From NCBI GenBank assembly GCA_028279885.1, contig JANQMX010000028.1:53573-117572 (forward strand): a stretch of DNA of 64,000 bases, given 5' to 3'. Positions 46,478 through 54,982 of the stretch are shown here, one piece after another. The notes under the pieces are model-generated. The model searched no databases, had not been told where the DNA came from, and saw nothing but the letters and a program-made list of their open reading frames with translations. Position 1 is the first letter of the stretch. Each line of letters starts with the position of its first letter. Position numbers and translations under genes: made by a program. Source of the DNA: Rhodovibrionaceae bacterium (lineage in GTDB: Bacteria; Pseudomonadota; Alphaproteobacteria; Kiloniellales; DSM-21159).

Positions 46478-47290
46478 CTAGGCGCCCTTGCCAATCTGGA
46501 AATCGTTGCCGGCGCGGTCCTGGCCGCGCAGCAGCCAAAGCGGCCGTTTGGCGTAGTTCATGGTCGGCGAGACCTTGGCGGCATAGCGCGTCGCGGGATG
46601 GTCCGGCCGCCGGTCGTAGAGCGCATCCGCCGGCATGTAGCGAATGGCATAGTCGGCGCGCCGCTTGCCCGAGGCATTGGGATTGGAGCCGTGGATGAGA
46701 TAGACGTCGTGCAGCGAGATCTGCCCCGGCGCCAGGACCACGTCGCGGGCGGCGCTGTCGTCCAGGTCGACGATCTCCTGCTTGATCGCATAGTCGTCGC
46801 GCAGCTGGACCGCATGATCGGCCAGCGCCCGGTCGCGGTGCGAGCCGGGGATATAGCGCAGGCAGCCGTTTTCCGCCGACGAGCCGTCGATGGCGATGCG
46901 CAGGGTCACCGTGCGCAAGGGGGTGATCGGCCAGTACTGGCCGTCCTGATGCCAGGGCACGGCCTTGCCGGTGCCGCCGGGCTTGGCGAAGAGCTGGCTG
47001 CCCCACAGGATGATGTCGGGGCCGATCAGGTCTTCGACCATGTCGAGAAAATCCGGGAAGCCGCAGAAGCCGAGAAAGGCCTCGGTGCCCAAAAGCTCGG
47101 CCGACTGACCCCAGGGATTGTGCGGCCCGGACAGCTGCTCCGGCGCCACGTTGGGGTGGTTGGCGATCAGCCGGTCGACCTCGTCGCGCATCTGCCCCAG
47201 CAGCGCCTCGGGCACCCGGTAATCGGGAATGATCAGGCCTTCATCGCGGTAGCGCGCGATCTCTTCCGCGCTCAAGCGCTTGCCAGACAT
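46478..47290 (-). CDS. Phytanoyl-CoA dioxygenase (PhyH) family protein (270 aa)
   Basis: This is a Fe(II)/2-oxoglutarate-dependent oxygenase. ATG 47290 (MSGKRLSAEEIARYRDEGLI) is behind GGGAGG. Iron ligands His114 and Asp116 (VPWHQDGQYW) and His200 (DVYLIHGSNPN) are seen, and an Arg near 211 should hold 2-oxoglutarate. The early FLGFCGFPDFLDMVEDLIGPDI stretch is typical of the family. It is the first gene of the minus-strand operon with the ThDP enzyme and SDR, divergent from tctC. It probably performs the initial hydroxylation of an imported substrate. Confidence 0.92.
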   Translation of the reverse strand: MSGKRLSAEEIARYRDEGLIIPDYRVPEALLGQMRDEVDRLIANHPNVAPEQLSGPHNPWGQSAELLGTEAFLGFCGFPDFLDMVEDLIGPDIILWGSQLFAKPGGTGKAVPWHQDGQYWPITPLRTVTLRIAIDGSSAENGCLRYIPGSHRDRALADHAVQLRDDYAIKQEIVDLDDSAARDVVLAPGQISLHDVYLIHGSNPNASGKRRADYAIRYMPADALYDRRPDHPATRYAAKVSPTMNYAKRPLWLLRGQDRAGNDFQIGKGA

Positions 47291-47378
47291 GTCTGCTTTT
47301 CCTCCCGTCCCGATGGGACCTGTCGCGGCTCGACCTCTTGTCGCCCGGCCGGTTTCGTTTCTTCTGATCAAAAACATT

Positions 47379-47440
47379 CCATTTTTGGAACAGTGTTTCA
47401 ATAATTGATATTCCGAATTTGAAACATTATTCTGAATTTG
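47379..47440. promoter_or_regulatory. Operator cluster between phyH-like gene and tctC
   Basis: The AT-rich divergent region holds the palindrome TTCCATTTTTGGAA near 47379-47392. It also has the pair GTTTCA...TGAAAC and the direct repeats TTCCGAATTTG (47411) and TTCTGAATTTG (47430), spaced 19 bases. These fit sites for a regulator of both operons; the nearby IclR protein is the best candidate. Confidence 0.55.
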
Positions 47441-47536
47441 TGATAGTGTCGCCACCGGCGACCGTTCATCAACAAGCTGGCCCTGCCCATTCCAGCGGCA
47501 GGCAACAGACGATTTCTGCATCGAGGGAGGATTTCA

Positions 47537-48496
47537 GTGACAGTGACGAAACTTGGCGCCGCGGCGGCCGCGCTCGCGGGTCTTGCGGCATTCGGGCTTG
47601 CTCAGATGGCCCAGGCGTTCCCCGAGCGGCCGGTCACCATCGTGGTGCCCTTCAGCGCCGGCGGCGGCACCGACATCACGACGCGCACCCTGGCCGCGCC
47701 CATGGCCGAAGCGCTGGGCAGCGAGGTTCTGGTCAAGAACACGGCGGGCGCCGGCGGCACCATCGGGACCGCCGAGGTCGCCCAGGCCCGACCCGACGGC
47801 TACACCATCGGCATGATGCCAGTCGGGCCGATGACCACGCAGCCGCATCTGCGCCAGCTGCCCTACGGCCCCGACTCCTTCGACTACATCTGCATGGCCT
47901 ACTCCGCCCCGTCCTCCATCGTGGTGCGCTCGGACTCGCAGTTCGAAAGCCTCGAGAACATGGTGGACTACGCCAAGGCCAATCCGGGCAAGCTGAACTT
48001 CGGCGTCCAGGCCATCGGCTCAATCCCCCACGTCGCCGGCCTAGGCCTGGTGGAGGCGACCGGCATCCAGATCGAGTTCATCCCCTTCAAGGGCAGCGCG
48101 CCGACCTTCAAGGCCATGCTCGACGGCAGCGTCGACATGTTCGTCGCCCACATCTCCTTCCTCACCCAGAACGCCGACCAGGTGAAATCCATCGCCATGC
48201 TGTCGGAAGAGCCGGTGTCGACCGCGCCCGAGCTGCCCACCGCCGAGCAGCAGGGCGTGGCCCTGGACTTCCCCATCTGGGGCGGGCTGGTGGCGCCCAA
48301 GGGTATTCCCGAAGACGCCCGCGCGAAGCTGGAAACGGCCTGCCAGGACGGCATGCTGTCCGATGCCTTCGGCGAGCGGATGGGCAGCCTCCGCATGCCG
48401 GTCACCTTCCTGCCCGGCTCCGAGTTCGAAGCTTTCGTGCGCGCCGAGTTCGCCCGCAACGAAACGCTGTTGAAGAACGCCGGCCTCTCCGAGTAG
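47537..48496 (+). CDS. Tripartite tricarboxylate transporter substrate-binding protein, TctC family (319 aa)
   Basis: GTG at 47537 follows GGGAGG. A signal peptide (LGAAAAALAGLAAFGLAQMA, cleavage after AQA) is followed by the Bug/TctC start FPERPVTIVVPFSAGGGTDI. Typical stretches such as GGTIGTAEVAQARPDGYTIG and PFKGSAPTFKAMLDGSVDM are present. It binds a carboxylate in the periplasm and delivers it to TctAB encoded downstream. A hairpin separates it from tctB and may raise its message level over the membrane subunits. Confidence 0.94.
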   Translation: MTVTKLGAAAAALAGLAAFGLAQMAQAFPERPVTIVVPFSAGGGTDITTRTLAAPMAEALGSEVLVKNTAGAGGTIGTAEVAQARPDGYTIGMMPVGPMTTQPHLRQLPYGPDSFDYICMAYSAPSSIVVRSDSQFESLENMVDYAKANPGKLNFGVQAIGSIPHVAGLGLVEATGIQIEFIPFKGSAPTFKAMLDGSVDMFVAHISFLTQNADQVKSIAMLSEEPVSTAPELPTAEQQGVALDFPIWGGLVAPKGIPEDARAKLETACQDGMLSDAFGERMGSLRMPVTFLPGSEFEAFVRAEFARNETLLKNAGLSE

Positions 48497-48512
48497 AGCG
48501 ACCCAAGTCTGG

Positions 48513-48538
48513 CTGCCTCGGTCGAACGGCCGGGGCAG
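48513..48538 (+). promoter_or_regulatory. Intercistronic hairpin between tctC and tctB
   Basis: CTGCCTCGG and CCGGGGCAG form a 9-bp stem (one G-U in RNA) with an 8-base loop, 16 bases after the tctC stop. There is no T-run, so readthrough continues into tctB. Such 3' hairpins commonly protect binding-protein messages. Confidence 0.5.
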
Positions 48539-48596
48539 GAGGCCGGGTCGGCGCCGCCGACTGAGAGATTTGTCGCAACCATCCGCAAGGAGCCCC

Positions 48597-49106
48597 ATGC
48601 TCGTCGCGGCAAGAGCCAACGGCACGACCGCGGTTGCCACATTGGCGCTCGGCACGGCGCTGTTTCTGTTCTGGCACACCTTCGAACCTGCCTACGACAC
48701 CGCCTTCGCCGCCGCCGGCCGCGGGCCGGTGTTCTATCCGCGCATCCTCTTGGGGATCATCATCGTCCTGGCGGCTACCATCGCGCTAAAGTCTCTGTTC
48801 CAGACGTCTAGAGTCCAAATATCCAGGCGGCCCGCCGATGCAGCACCGGACCGAGCCGGCTGGCGCGCGCTGCCGGCCTTGGTCGCGGCGATCGCGCTGA
48901 CCGCTGGCTATGTCATGGCCTTCAGCGCCGCGGGCTATCTCTTGAGCACCGTCGTCTACGCGCTGCTGCTGCCGCTGGTCTTCGGCTACCGCAACCCGCT
49001 CGTCATCAGCGCCTTCGCCATAAGCTATGCCGTGGCGACTTGGTACCTCTTCGAGAAGGTCTTCCTCATCATCCTGCCCAAGTCCCCCTGGTTCGCGGCC
49101 TTCTGA
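48597..49106 (+). CDS. Tripartite tricarboxylate transporter small permease, TctB family (169 aa)
   Basis: ATG 48597 (MLVAARANGTTAVATLALGTALFLFWHTF) is behind AAGGAG. There are four membrane helices, with the TctB-type opening ending FEPAYDTAFAAAGRGPVFYPRILLGIIIVLA. Sequence conservation in this family is low; the call rests on size, topology and position between tctC and tctA. It forms the membrane complex with TctA. Confidence 0.9.
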   Translation: MLVAARANGTTAVATLALGTALFLFWHTFEPAYDTAFAAAGRGPVFYPRILLGIIIVLAATIALKSLFQTSRVQISRRPADAAPDRAGWRALPALVAAIALTAGYVMAFSAAGYLLSTVVYALLLPLVFGYRNPLVISAFAISYAVATWYLFEKVFLIILPKSPWFAAF

Positions 49107-49119
49107 AGGATCCCACACG

Positions 49120-50640
49120 ATGGATGCCGCGCTTCTCGGTCTCGATCTGATCCTGAATTGGCAGGTGCTGCTCGCCGTCACCCTGGGTACCGCGCTCGGC
49201 GTGGCCGTCGGCGTGCTACCCGGCCTGGGCTCGGTCGTGGGCATCACCATGGTCCTCCCCTTCACCTTGACCATGGGCCAGATCCCCGCCATCGCCCTGC
49301 TGCTCGGCATCTACTGCGGCTCGGTCTACGGCGGCTCGATCACCGCCATCGTCATCAACACGCCGGGCACGCCGCAGGCGGCGGCCACCGCGCTCGACGG
49401 CTATCCCATGGCTGCGCGGGGCGAAGCCGATCTGGCGCTCGGCTGGGCAACCGCAGCCTCGCTCGCCGGCGGCCTCTTCTCCGTCATGGTGCTGATGCTG
49501 GCGGCGCCGCAGCTGGCCGCCTTCTCGTTGAACTTCACCTCGGTCGAGTACTTCGCCCTCGGCGTCTTCGCGCTGATCTGCATCGCCCAGGTGTCCCGTG
49601 GCAGCCTGCTGAAAGGCTTGCTGTCGGGCGCGATCGGCATGTTCATCGCCACCATCGGGGTTGACCAGGTGACCGGCGACATGCGCTTCACCTTCGGCAA
49701 CTTCCAGCTCTCCGCCGGCATCTCACTGATCCCCGCCATCGTCGGGCTCTTCGCGCTCTCCGAGATGTTCGTGCGCGTCTCGGAACGCTACGCGCCCGCG
49801 ATCCAGACGGACTTCCGCATCGGCTTCAAGATACCTGGCTGGCGCGAATGGCGCCCGCGCCTGCTGTTGCTCTTCAAGTCCTGCACCATCGGGTCCTTCA
49901 TCGGCGCGCTGCCCGGCACGGGCGCCGCCACCAGCGCCTTCATCAGCTATGCCGAGGCCAAGCGCTCCTCCCCCAACCGCGCGCGCATCGGCAAAGGCGA
50001 ACCGGACGGCATCGTCTCGGCGGAAAGCGCCAATAACGCCGTGACCGGGAGCGCCCTGGTCCCCACCCTAGCCCTCGGCATTCCCGGCGACCCGGTCACC
50101 GCCGTCATGCTCGGCACGCTGGTGGTACAGGGCATCACGCCGGGCCCGCGCCTCTTCACCGACCAGCTCGACATCGTCTACGCGATCTTCCTGATTCTGA
50201 TCGCCGCCAACCTGATCATGTTCGCTGTCGGCGCCCTGGGGGCCCAAGCCTTCACCCGCATCCTCCGCGTGCCGCAAGGCCTCCTGATGACCGGCGTCGT
50301 GGTGATCGCCCTGCTCGGCGCTTACGGGGTGCGCGGCAATCCACTGGACCTGATCATAGCCTTGGCTGCCGGCGTCGTCGGCTTCGTCATGCGCAAGACC
50401 GGCTTTCCCATCGCCCCCATGGTGATCGGCATGGTGCTCTCGCCGATGATCGAGAATGCGCTACGCCAGTCTCTGCTGCTGACCCGCGGCGATTTCTGGG
50501 CCTTCTTTGACCGCCCCATCGCGCTCGGCCTCTTCGTGCTGACCGCTTTTGTGCTGCTCTGGCCACTGCTCGGTCTCGCCTGGCGGCGCCTGCGTGGCAC
50601 AGCACCCGATCCTAAGAGCCAAGCGAGAGGCGAAGAATGA
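49120..50640 (+). CDS. Tripartite tricarboxylate transporter large permease, TctA family (506 aa)
   Basis: ATG 49120 (MDAALLGLDLILNWQVLLAV) follows GAAGGA. Family hallmarks are GVAVGVLPGLGSVVGITMVLPFT, GIYCGSVYGGSITAIVINTPGTPQAAATALDGYP and the second half repeat GALPGTGAATSAFISYAEAKR...LALGIPGDPVTAVMLG. There are about 11-12 membrane helices. It works with TctB and TctC for cation-coupled carboxylate uptake. Its stop overlaps the epimerase start by ATGA, so the enzyme is made together with the transporter. Confidence 0.95.
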   Translation: MDAALLGLDLILNWQVLLAVTLGTALGVAVGVLPGLGSVVGITMVLPFTLTMGQIPAIALLLGIYCGSVYGGSITAIVINTPGTPQAAATALDGYPMAARGEADLALGWATAASLAGGLFSVMVLMLAAPQLAAFSLNFTSVEYFALGVFALICIAQVSRGSLLKGLLSGAIGMFIATIGVDQVTGDMRFTFGNFQLSAGISLIPAIVGLFALSEMFVRVSERYAPAIQTDFRIGFKIPGWREWRPRLLLLFKSCTIGSFIGALPGTGAATSAFISYAEAKRSSPNRARIGKGEPDGIVSAESANNAVTGSALVPTLALGIPGDPVTAVMLGTLVVQGITPGPRLFTDQLDIVYAIFLILIAANLIMFAVGALGAQAFTRILRVPQGLLMTGVVVIALLGAYGVRGNPLDLIIALAAGVVGFVMRKTGFPIAPMVIGMVLSPMIENALRQSLLLTRGDFWAFFDRPIALGLFVLTAFVLLWPLLGLAWRRLRGTAPDPKSQARGEE

Positions 50641-51569
50641 GCCCGCCCGATCCCTTGCCCGATGGGCCGCTACTACTGACTGGCGCCGCCGGCTTCCTCG
50701 GCGCCTGGGTTGCCCGCCGCGCGCTGCAGCAAGGCCGGCAGGTCGTCGCCTGCGACCTGGGGCTGGACCGCCGGCGCTTCCTGCAGATCGCCGAGCGGCC
50801 CGAAGTGGCGGAACGGATCGACTGGCGGCAGCTCGACGTCACCGACGCCGACGCGGTCGCCGCCCTGGTGGCGGAAACCCGGCCCTACGCCCTACTGCAT
50901 CTCGCTGCCCTGCAAATCCCGGCCTGCGCCGCCAACCCGGCCCTCGGCGCCCGCGTCAATCTGGAAGGCCACATCAACGTGCTGGAAGCCGCGCGCCAGG
51001 CCGGCGGCATTCCGGTGGTCTACGCCAGCTCCGCCGCCGCCAAGCCGCGCGGCCCGGACAAAGCGCCGGCCAATCTCTATGGGATCTACAAGCAGGCCGG
51101 TGAAGGCGTCTCCCGCCTCTACTGGCGGGACCACGGTGTGCCGAGCATGGGCCTCCGGCCCTACGTCGTCTATGGCATCGGCCGTGACCAGGGCGAGACC
51201 TCGGCCTTCACCGCCGCCATGCAGGCCGCCGCCGAAGGTCGGCCCTTTGAGTTGCCGTTCGGCGGGCGCTTCTGCTTCCAGTATGCCGCCGACGTGGCCG
51301 ACCTCTTCCTGGGTTGCGCCGAGGCCCTGCGCGAGGGTGCGCACGTCAGCGACGTGAGCGGAGAGCTCAACGCCGTCGCCGACCTGCAGGCCGCCATCGC
51401 GTCGGCCGTCCCGGAGGCCCGCATCGCGGTGAAGGCAGTGGAGCGCCCGGGGCCCGACGGCTTCGACACGACGCCGCTCGAGGCTCTGCTCGGCCCACCG
51501 GCCATGACCTCGCTCACCCGCGGCGTGGCCGAGACCGTCGCGGCTTTCCGCCGCCTCGCTGCTCAATAG
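50637..51569 (+). CDS. NAD-dependent epimerase/dehydratase family protein (310 aa)
   Basis: This is an extended SDR. The cofactor motif is LTGAAGFLGAWVARRALQQG near the N-terminus, with a nucleotide-selecting Asp at VVACDLGLD. The YASSAAAKPRG and YGIYKQAGE stretches supply the catalytic Ser/Tyr/Lys. It overlaps tctA by four bases (ATGA). It resembles the UDP-glucose-4-epimerase-like proteins that oxidise sugar acids or hydroxy acids in catabolic clusters. The substrate is probably the compound imported by TctABC. Confidence 0.9.
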   Translation: MSPPDPLPDGPLLLTGAAGFLGAWVARRALQQGRQVVACDLGLDRRRFLQIAERPEVAERIDWRQLDVTDADAVAALVAETRPYALLHLAALQIPACAANPALGARVNLEGHINVLEAARQAGGIPVVYASSAAAKPRGPDKAPANLYGIYKQAGEGVSRLYWRDHGVPSMGLRPYVVYGIGRDQGETSAFTAAMQAAAEGRPFELPFGGRFCFQYAADVADLFLGCAEALREGAHVSDVSGELNAVADLQAAIASAVPEARIAVKAVERPGPDGFDTTPLEALLGPPAMTSLTRGVAETVAAFRRLAAQ

Positions 51570-51736
51570 AACGTGCCGTCTGAGTCCGACAAGTGTCATT
51601 ACAATAGGGCATAGGCGCGCAAGACGTGAGCGCATAGACTGGCCGAGTTGTCCGTTGCCCCAAGGTTCTGGCGCCCGCGATAGGCGCAAAGCGATTGGAC
51701 CACTTATTGGGGCGGAGCATCCGGAGGCTACGCGCG

Positions 51737-52588
51737 ATGCTGAACCCGACGTCGATCATGGCCGATCACCTCGGCGATTACCTTTCCAACCTCTATCTCC
51801 AATACTTCTCTAACCGAAGCCCGGAATATGCGGCCTATCTCGGCGGGGCGGCGAGGTTGGTGCTGGAGCGCATTGGCAACAGCGACGCGCTCTATCACGA
51901 CGTCGAGCACACTATGATGGTAACTCTCGTGGGCCAGCAGATTCTGCGTGGCCGCCTTTTGTCCGAAGCGCTAACGCCGGAGGACTGGCTGCATTACTTC
52001 TGCGCGCTTCTGATTCACGACATAGGCTACGTGCGTGGCGCCTGCAAAGCAGACGGCTCAGCCGACGTGGTGATCGACGAGGAAGGGCGGCGCATGACGC
52101 CGCCGCGCGGCGCTTCGGATGCCTTTCTCTCGCCCTATCACATTGAGCGCGGCAAGATCTACGCACGGGAGCGCTTCCAACAGTCTCGCTTCATCGATGA
52201 GGAGCGTATCGTTCGCTCCATCGAGCTGACGCGCTTTCCCGTGCCCAACGACGAGGACCACCTCGAGACCCGTTCGGAAGCGGCGCTGGTGCGGGCCGCG
52301 GACCTGATCGGTCAGCTCGCCGACCCCTTCTATCACCGCAAGATCAACGCGCTGTACCACGAGTTCGTCGAGATCGGGCTGGCCGAGGAGCTAGGCTACA
52401 CCAGCCCAGCCGACGTGCTGCACAAGTATCCGGAGTTCTTCTGGGGCTGCGTCCAGCCCTACATCGAGCCGGCGCTTCGCTACCTGGAGCTGACCACCGA
52501 AGGCAAGCAATGGCTCGCCAGCCTCTACAACAACGTCTTCCAAGCGGAAAAGCGCTTCAGCCGTATCGGCCCCTTCCCGGGGGCGTGA
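51737..52588 (+). CDS. HD/PDE-like metal-dependent phosphohydrolase (283 aa)
   Basis: ATG 51737 (MLNPTSIMADHLGDYLSNLY) is behind CCGGAGG. The metal site is of the HD/class I cyclic-nucleotide PDE type: YHDVEHTMMV (His54, His58), LIHDIGY (His94-Asp95) and a late Asp in RAADLIGQLAD. The protein is otherwise helical, with no sensory domain or membrane segment. It could hydrolyse a cyclic or other nucleotide. A degraded copy of its last codons lies beyond the mscS-like gene at 54684-54750. Confidence 0.82.
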   Translation: MLNPTSIMADHLGDYLSNLYLQYFSNRSPEYAAYLGGAARLVLERIGNSDALYHDVEHTMMVTLVGQQILRGRLLSEALTPEDWLHYFCALLIHDIGYVRGACKADGSADVVIDEEGRRMTPPRGASDAFLSPYHIERGKIYARERFQQSRFIDEERIVRSIELTRFPVPNDEDHLETRSEAALVRAADLIGQLADPFYHRKINALYHEFVEIGLAEELGYTSPADVLHKYPEFFWGCVQPYIEPALRYLELTTEGKQWLASLYNNVFQAEKRFSRIGPFPGA

Positions 52589-52646
52589 GGGGAAACTTGA
52601 TGAGACAGGCTGCTCGCCGAGGTCCCATGCCATTTGGGCCTTTCAG

Positions 52647-54638
52647 CTAGCGGCGCGTCGTCTCCTCTTCCTCCTTCGGCTTCTCCTCTTCCCGCGGTGC
52701 CTCGTCGTCGCGCTGCAGCTCTTCGTCCGGCAGCGGTTCAGCCGACAGACGCTCAGCGCCTGCCGCCGCCTCGAAGTCCTCGTGCCCTGCCTCGGGCGAG
52801 CCCTTGGGCGGATAGTCGAGGGTATCGTCGAGACGTTCCAGCCGCTCTGGCGCAAAGCGCGGGAAAGGCAATTGACCAGCGCGCCGCCAGGCCCGCACCT
52901 GCTCCGCCACCCTGGCCTTGGCTTGGTCGTCTAGGCCATCGTCCTTACCCATGTAGATCGTGCGCGAGGGGAAGGCGAAACCGCTTCCCGCCTCGGTTAC
53001 CAAGTCATAGATGCGCAGAAAGATATCCTCCCGAATGGCGTGGAAGTCGTTCCACTCCCGCGTCTTGGCATAGACGCGAATGGTCACGTTAAGGGCGCTG
53101 TCGCCGTAACCCGAGAACCGCACCCGCACCGTTTCGCTGTTGATACGCGGGTGGGCATGCAGCATCTCCCTGAGCTTGGCCAGGATGTAGCGCAGTTGGT
53201 CAGGTGCGGTCTCATAGCGCAGACCGATAACCTCGCTGATCAGCATCTCGTCACAGCGCGCCCAGTTCGTGATCTGCATATCGGCGAACTGAGCATTCGG
53301 AACCGAGACCAGGGTGCGGTCGAGACCACGCAATTGTGTCGAACGGATGCCGATGGCCTCGACCGTGCCGGTCTTGTCTCCAAAGCTGCAGAAGTCGCCA
53401 ACCCTGACCGGCTTGTCGATGTAGAGAATCACGCCGCCGATCAGGTTTTCCAGCGTCGGCCGGATGGCAAGCGCGACGGCCAAGCCGCCAATGCCAAGGC
53501 CGGCCAGGATACTAAGGATGGGCAGGCCGAGCGCCTGACCGCCATAGGCCAGGATAATCGTGACACCGACCACACCGATCGCGCCGGCAACAAGACGCAG
53601 CAGATTGGCATCGAGGCCTTCGTCTGAAATGCGCGGCGAGAGAATGACCCACTCGAACAACAGCCGGCTGGCGAGCCAAAACAGCCAAGCAGCGGAGACA
53701 TAGATCAGCACGATGACGACAGTGTCGACGACGCTGGAGAAGAGTCCCGACGTGTTGATCTGGAAATCCACAAAGGGGATCAGCACCACAACGACGAGCA
53801 GGATCGAAAGCGGACGAAGCAGTCGCCAGGACAGGGCTCCGATGCGGTTTTCCGGTTCGTGGCGAGATAGCCAGCGGTGCAGCCAGGCGATCAACAGCGC
53901 TGCTATGGCAGCGACCAATGACGTAGCGATCACCTTCCAAATCGGTGTGTCCATCCACAAGCCACGCAAGCGCGGTGGCATCGCTTGGACCACAGCGCTG
54001 GGCATCAGCGGCCCGGTCAGCTGCGGCAGAGAGGCGCTCCAGCTGCGAATTGGCAGACTCGATCGCAAAGGCACGTCTGCGATCCCGCGATAAAAGCGCG
54101 GCGCAACGAGAACCGTACGACCGTTGAACAGAAACTCGCCGTCCCGCGCCCCGCCTTCGATGCGGGTGATCCTTAGAGGAGTCTTGGGTATGCGGTACTG
54201 CGCCAAGCCCTCATCCGCGAAACCCTCAGCGTCCGGCACGTCTCCTAGCGGCGGCAGTGCGACCCGGCCGAAGATGTCGAGTAGCAGCGCGACCGTGTCG
54301 TCACCGACTTCCCGGCGCGAGGCACTGGCCACCGCTTCCAGATTGATCAGTGCTCGGAGCTGATCGAACAGCAGAGTGATCTGTTCGTGCCCTTCGCTCG
54401 ACCGCGAGGCGTTGTAGTCGAGGACCGCCGCCTCCAGCTCATCGCGCAGGCGCAGGAAGGTGATCAGCGTATCGCGCGGACTGTCAGTCCGCACCGGTCG
54501 AATGGGCGGACCCTGTTGTTCAGACGCCTCCTCGCCGAAGATCCTCGATACATCTTGCGCCCCGGCCCAAGATGTGAGGAGCAACAACACGGCGAGGGAG
54601 GCCAAGACACCGCAGGATATTCTGCGAAGGCTGGTCAC
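52647..54638 (-). CDS. Mechanosensitive ion channel, MscS family (663 aa)
   Basis: A GTG start at 54638 follows GGGAG. A signal peptide (LASLAVLLLLTSWAGA) precedes a periplasmic region of about 200 residues, then several membrane helices. The MscS core has the pore helix GLGIGGLAVALAIRPTLENLIGGVILYIDKPVRVGDFC, followed by the beta domain (GIRSTQLRGLDRTLVSVPNAQFADMQITNW) and the mixed C-terminal domain. It ends in a very acidic/basic tail (EEEKPKEEEETTRR). It opens under membrane tension to relieve osmotic downshock. The large N-terminal domain places it among the longer MscS-like proteins. Confidence 0.93.
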   Translation of the reverse strand: MTSLRRISCGVLASLAVLLLLTSWAGAQDVSRIFGEEASEQQGPPIRPVRTDSPRDTLITFLRLRDELEAAVLDYNASRSSEGHEQITLLFDQLRALINLEAVASASRREVGDDTVALLLDIFGRVALPPLGDVPDAEGFADEGLAQYRIPKTPLRITRIEGGARDGEFLFNGRTVLVAPRFYRGIADVPLRSSLPIRSWSASLPQLTGPLMPSAVVQAMPPRLRGLWMDTPIWKVIATSLVAAIAALLIAWLHRWLSRHEPENRIGALSWRLLRPLSILLVVVVLIPFVDFQINTSGLFSSVVDTVVIVLIYVSAAWLFWLASRLLFEWVILSPRISDEGLDANLLRLVAGAIGVVGVTIILAYGGQALGLPILSILAGLGIGGLAVALAIRPTLENLIGGVILYIDKPVRVGDFCSFGDKTGTVEAIGIRSTQLRGLDRTLVSVPNAQFADMQITNWARCDEMLISEVIGLRYETAPDQLRYILAKLREMLHAHPRINSETVRVRFSGYGDSALNVTIRVYAKTREWNDFHAIREDIFLRIYDLVTEAGSGFAFPSRTIYMGKDDGLDDQAKARVAEQVRAWRRAGQLPFPRFAPERLERLDDTLDYPPKGSPEAGHEDFEAAAGAERLSAEPLPDEELQRDDEAPREEEKPKEEEETTRR

Positions 54639-54982
54639 GGCGCTCTCCCGACGGTCATTTCTTTTTCGCGCTGCTACGATAACTAGAACGGCAGCTTGAG
54701 CCTACCAGCCTCAACAACAACCTCGCTGATGCGGAAAAGCGCTTCAGCCGCGTCAGCTCGCCCGCCGGGTGGCGCCCAGGACGGAGCGCGGACTGCCCCC
54801 GTTCCGAGCCCATGTGACATTTCGGCGATAAGCCGCTGTCCGGTTACCCGAGCATGAGGCAGCGCTAAGCTGTGTAATCTGACGCCTTGCGATCCCTGCG
54901 CACGATCCAGGCGTGCGCAGCAGCGCGCCAACGCGATTGGCCCCAATCCGCTCTGGCGCCGAACTACGCAAACAACCGCGAC
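54639..54982. other. Intergenic region with HD-gene remnant
   Basis: These 344 bases lie upstream of the mscS-like gene and downstream of the beta-propeller gene. The only recognisable content is the short remnant of the HD phosphohydrolase gene (54684-54750). The rest shows no gene, repeat or clear terminator. Confidence 0.45.
54684..54750 (+). pseudogene. Remnant of HD phosphohydrolase 3' end
   Basis: Read in frame from 54684, the DNA encodes LERQLEPTSLNNNLADAEKRFSRV without a start. This parallels the C-terminus of the HD protein at 51737-52588 (LYNNVFQAEKRFSRIG). The two copies share an identical 20-base block (52544-52563 and 54731-54750). The mscS-like gene lies between them. This suggests an old partial duplication or recombination scar. 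Confidence 0.55.

Noticed and set aside
44665..46698. Plus-strand 677-codon frame opposite the ThDP enzyme
   Set aside because: Antisense shadow of the ThDP-dependent enzyme, which has the GDG-NN cofactor motif on the minus strand.
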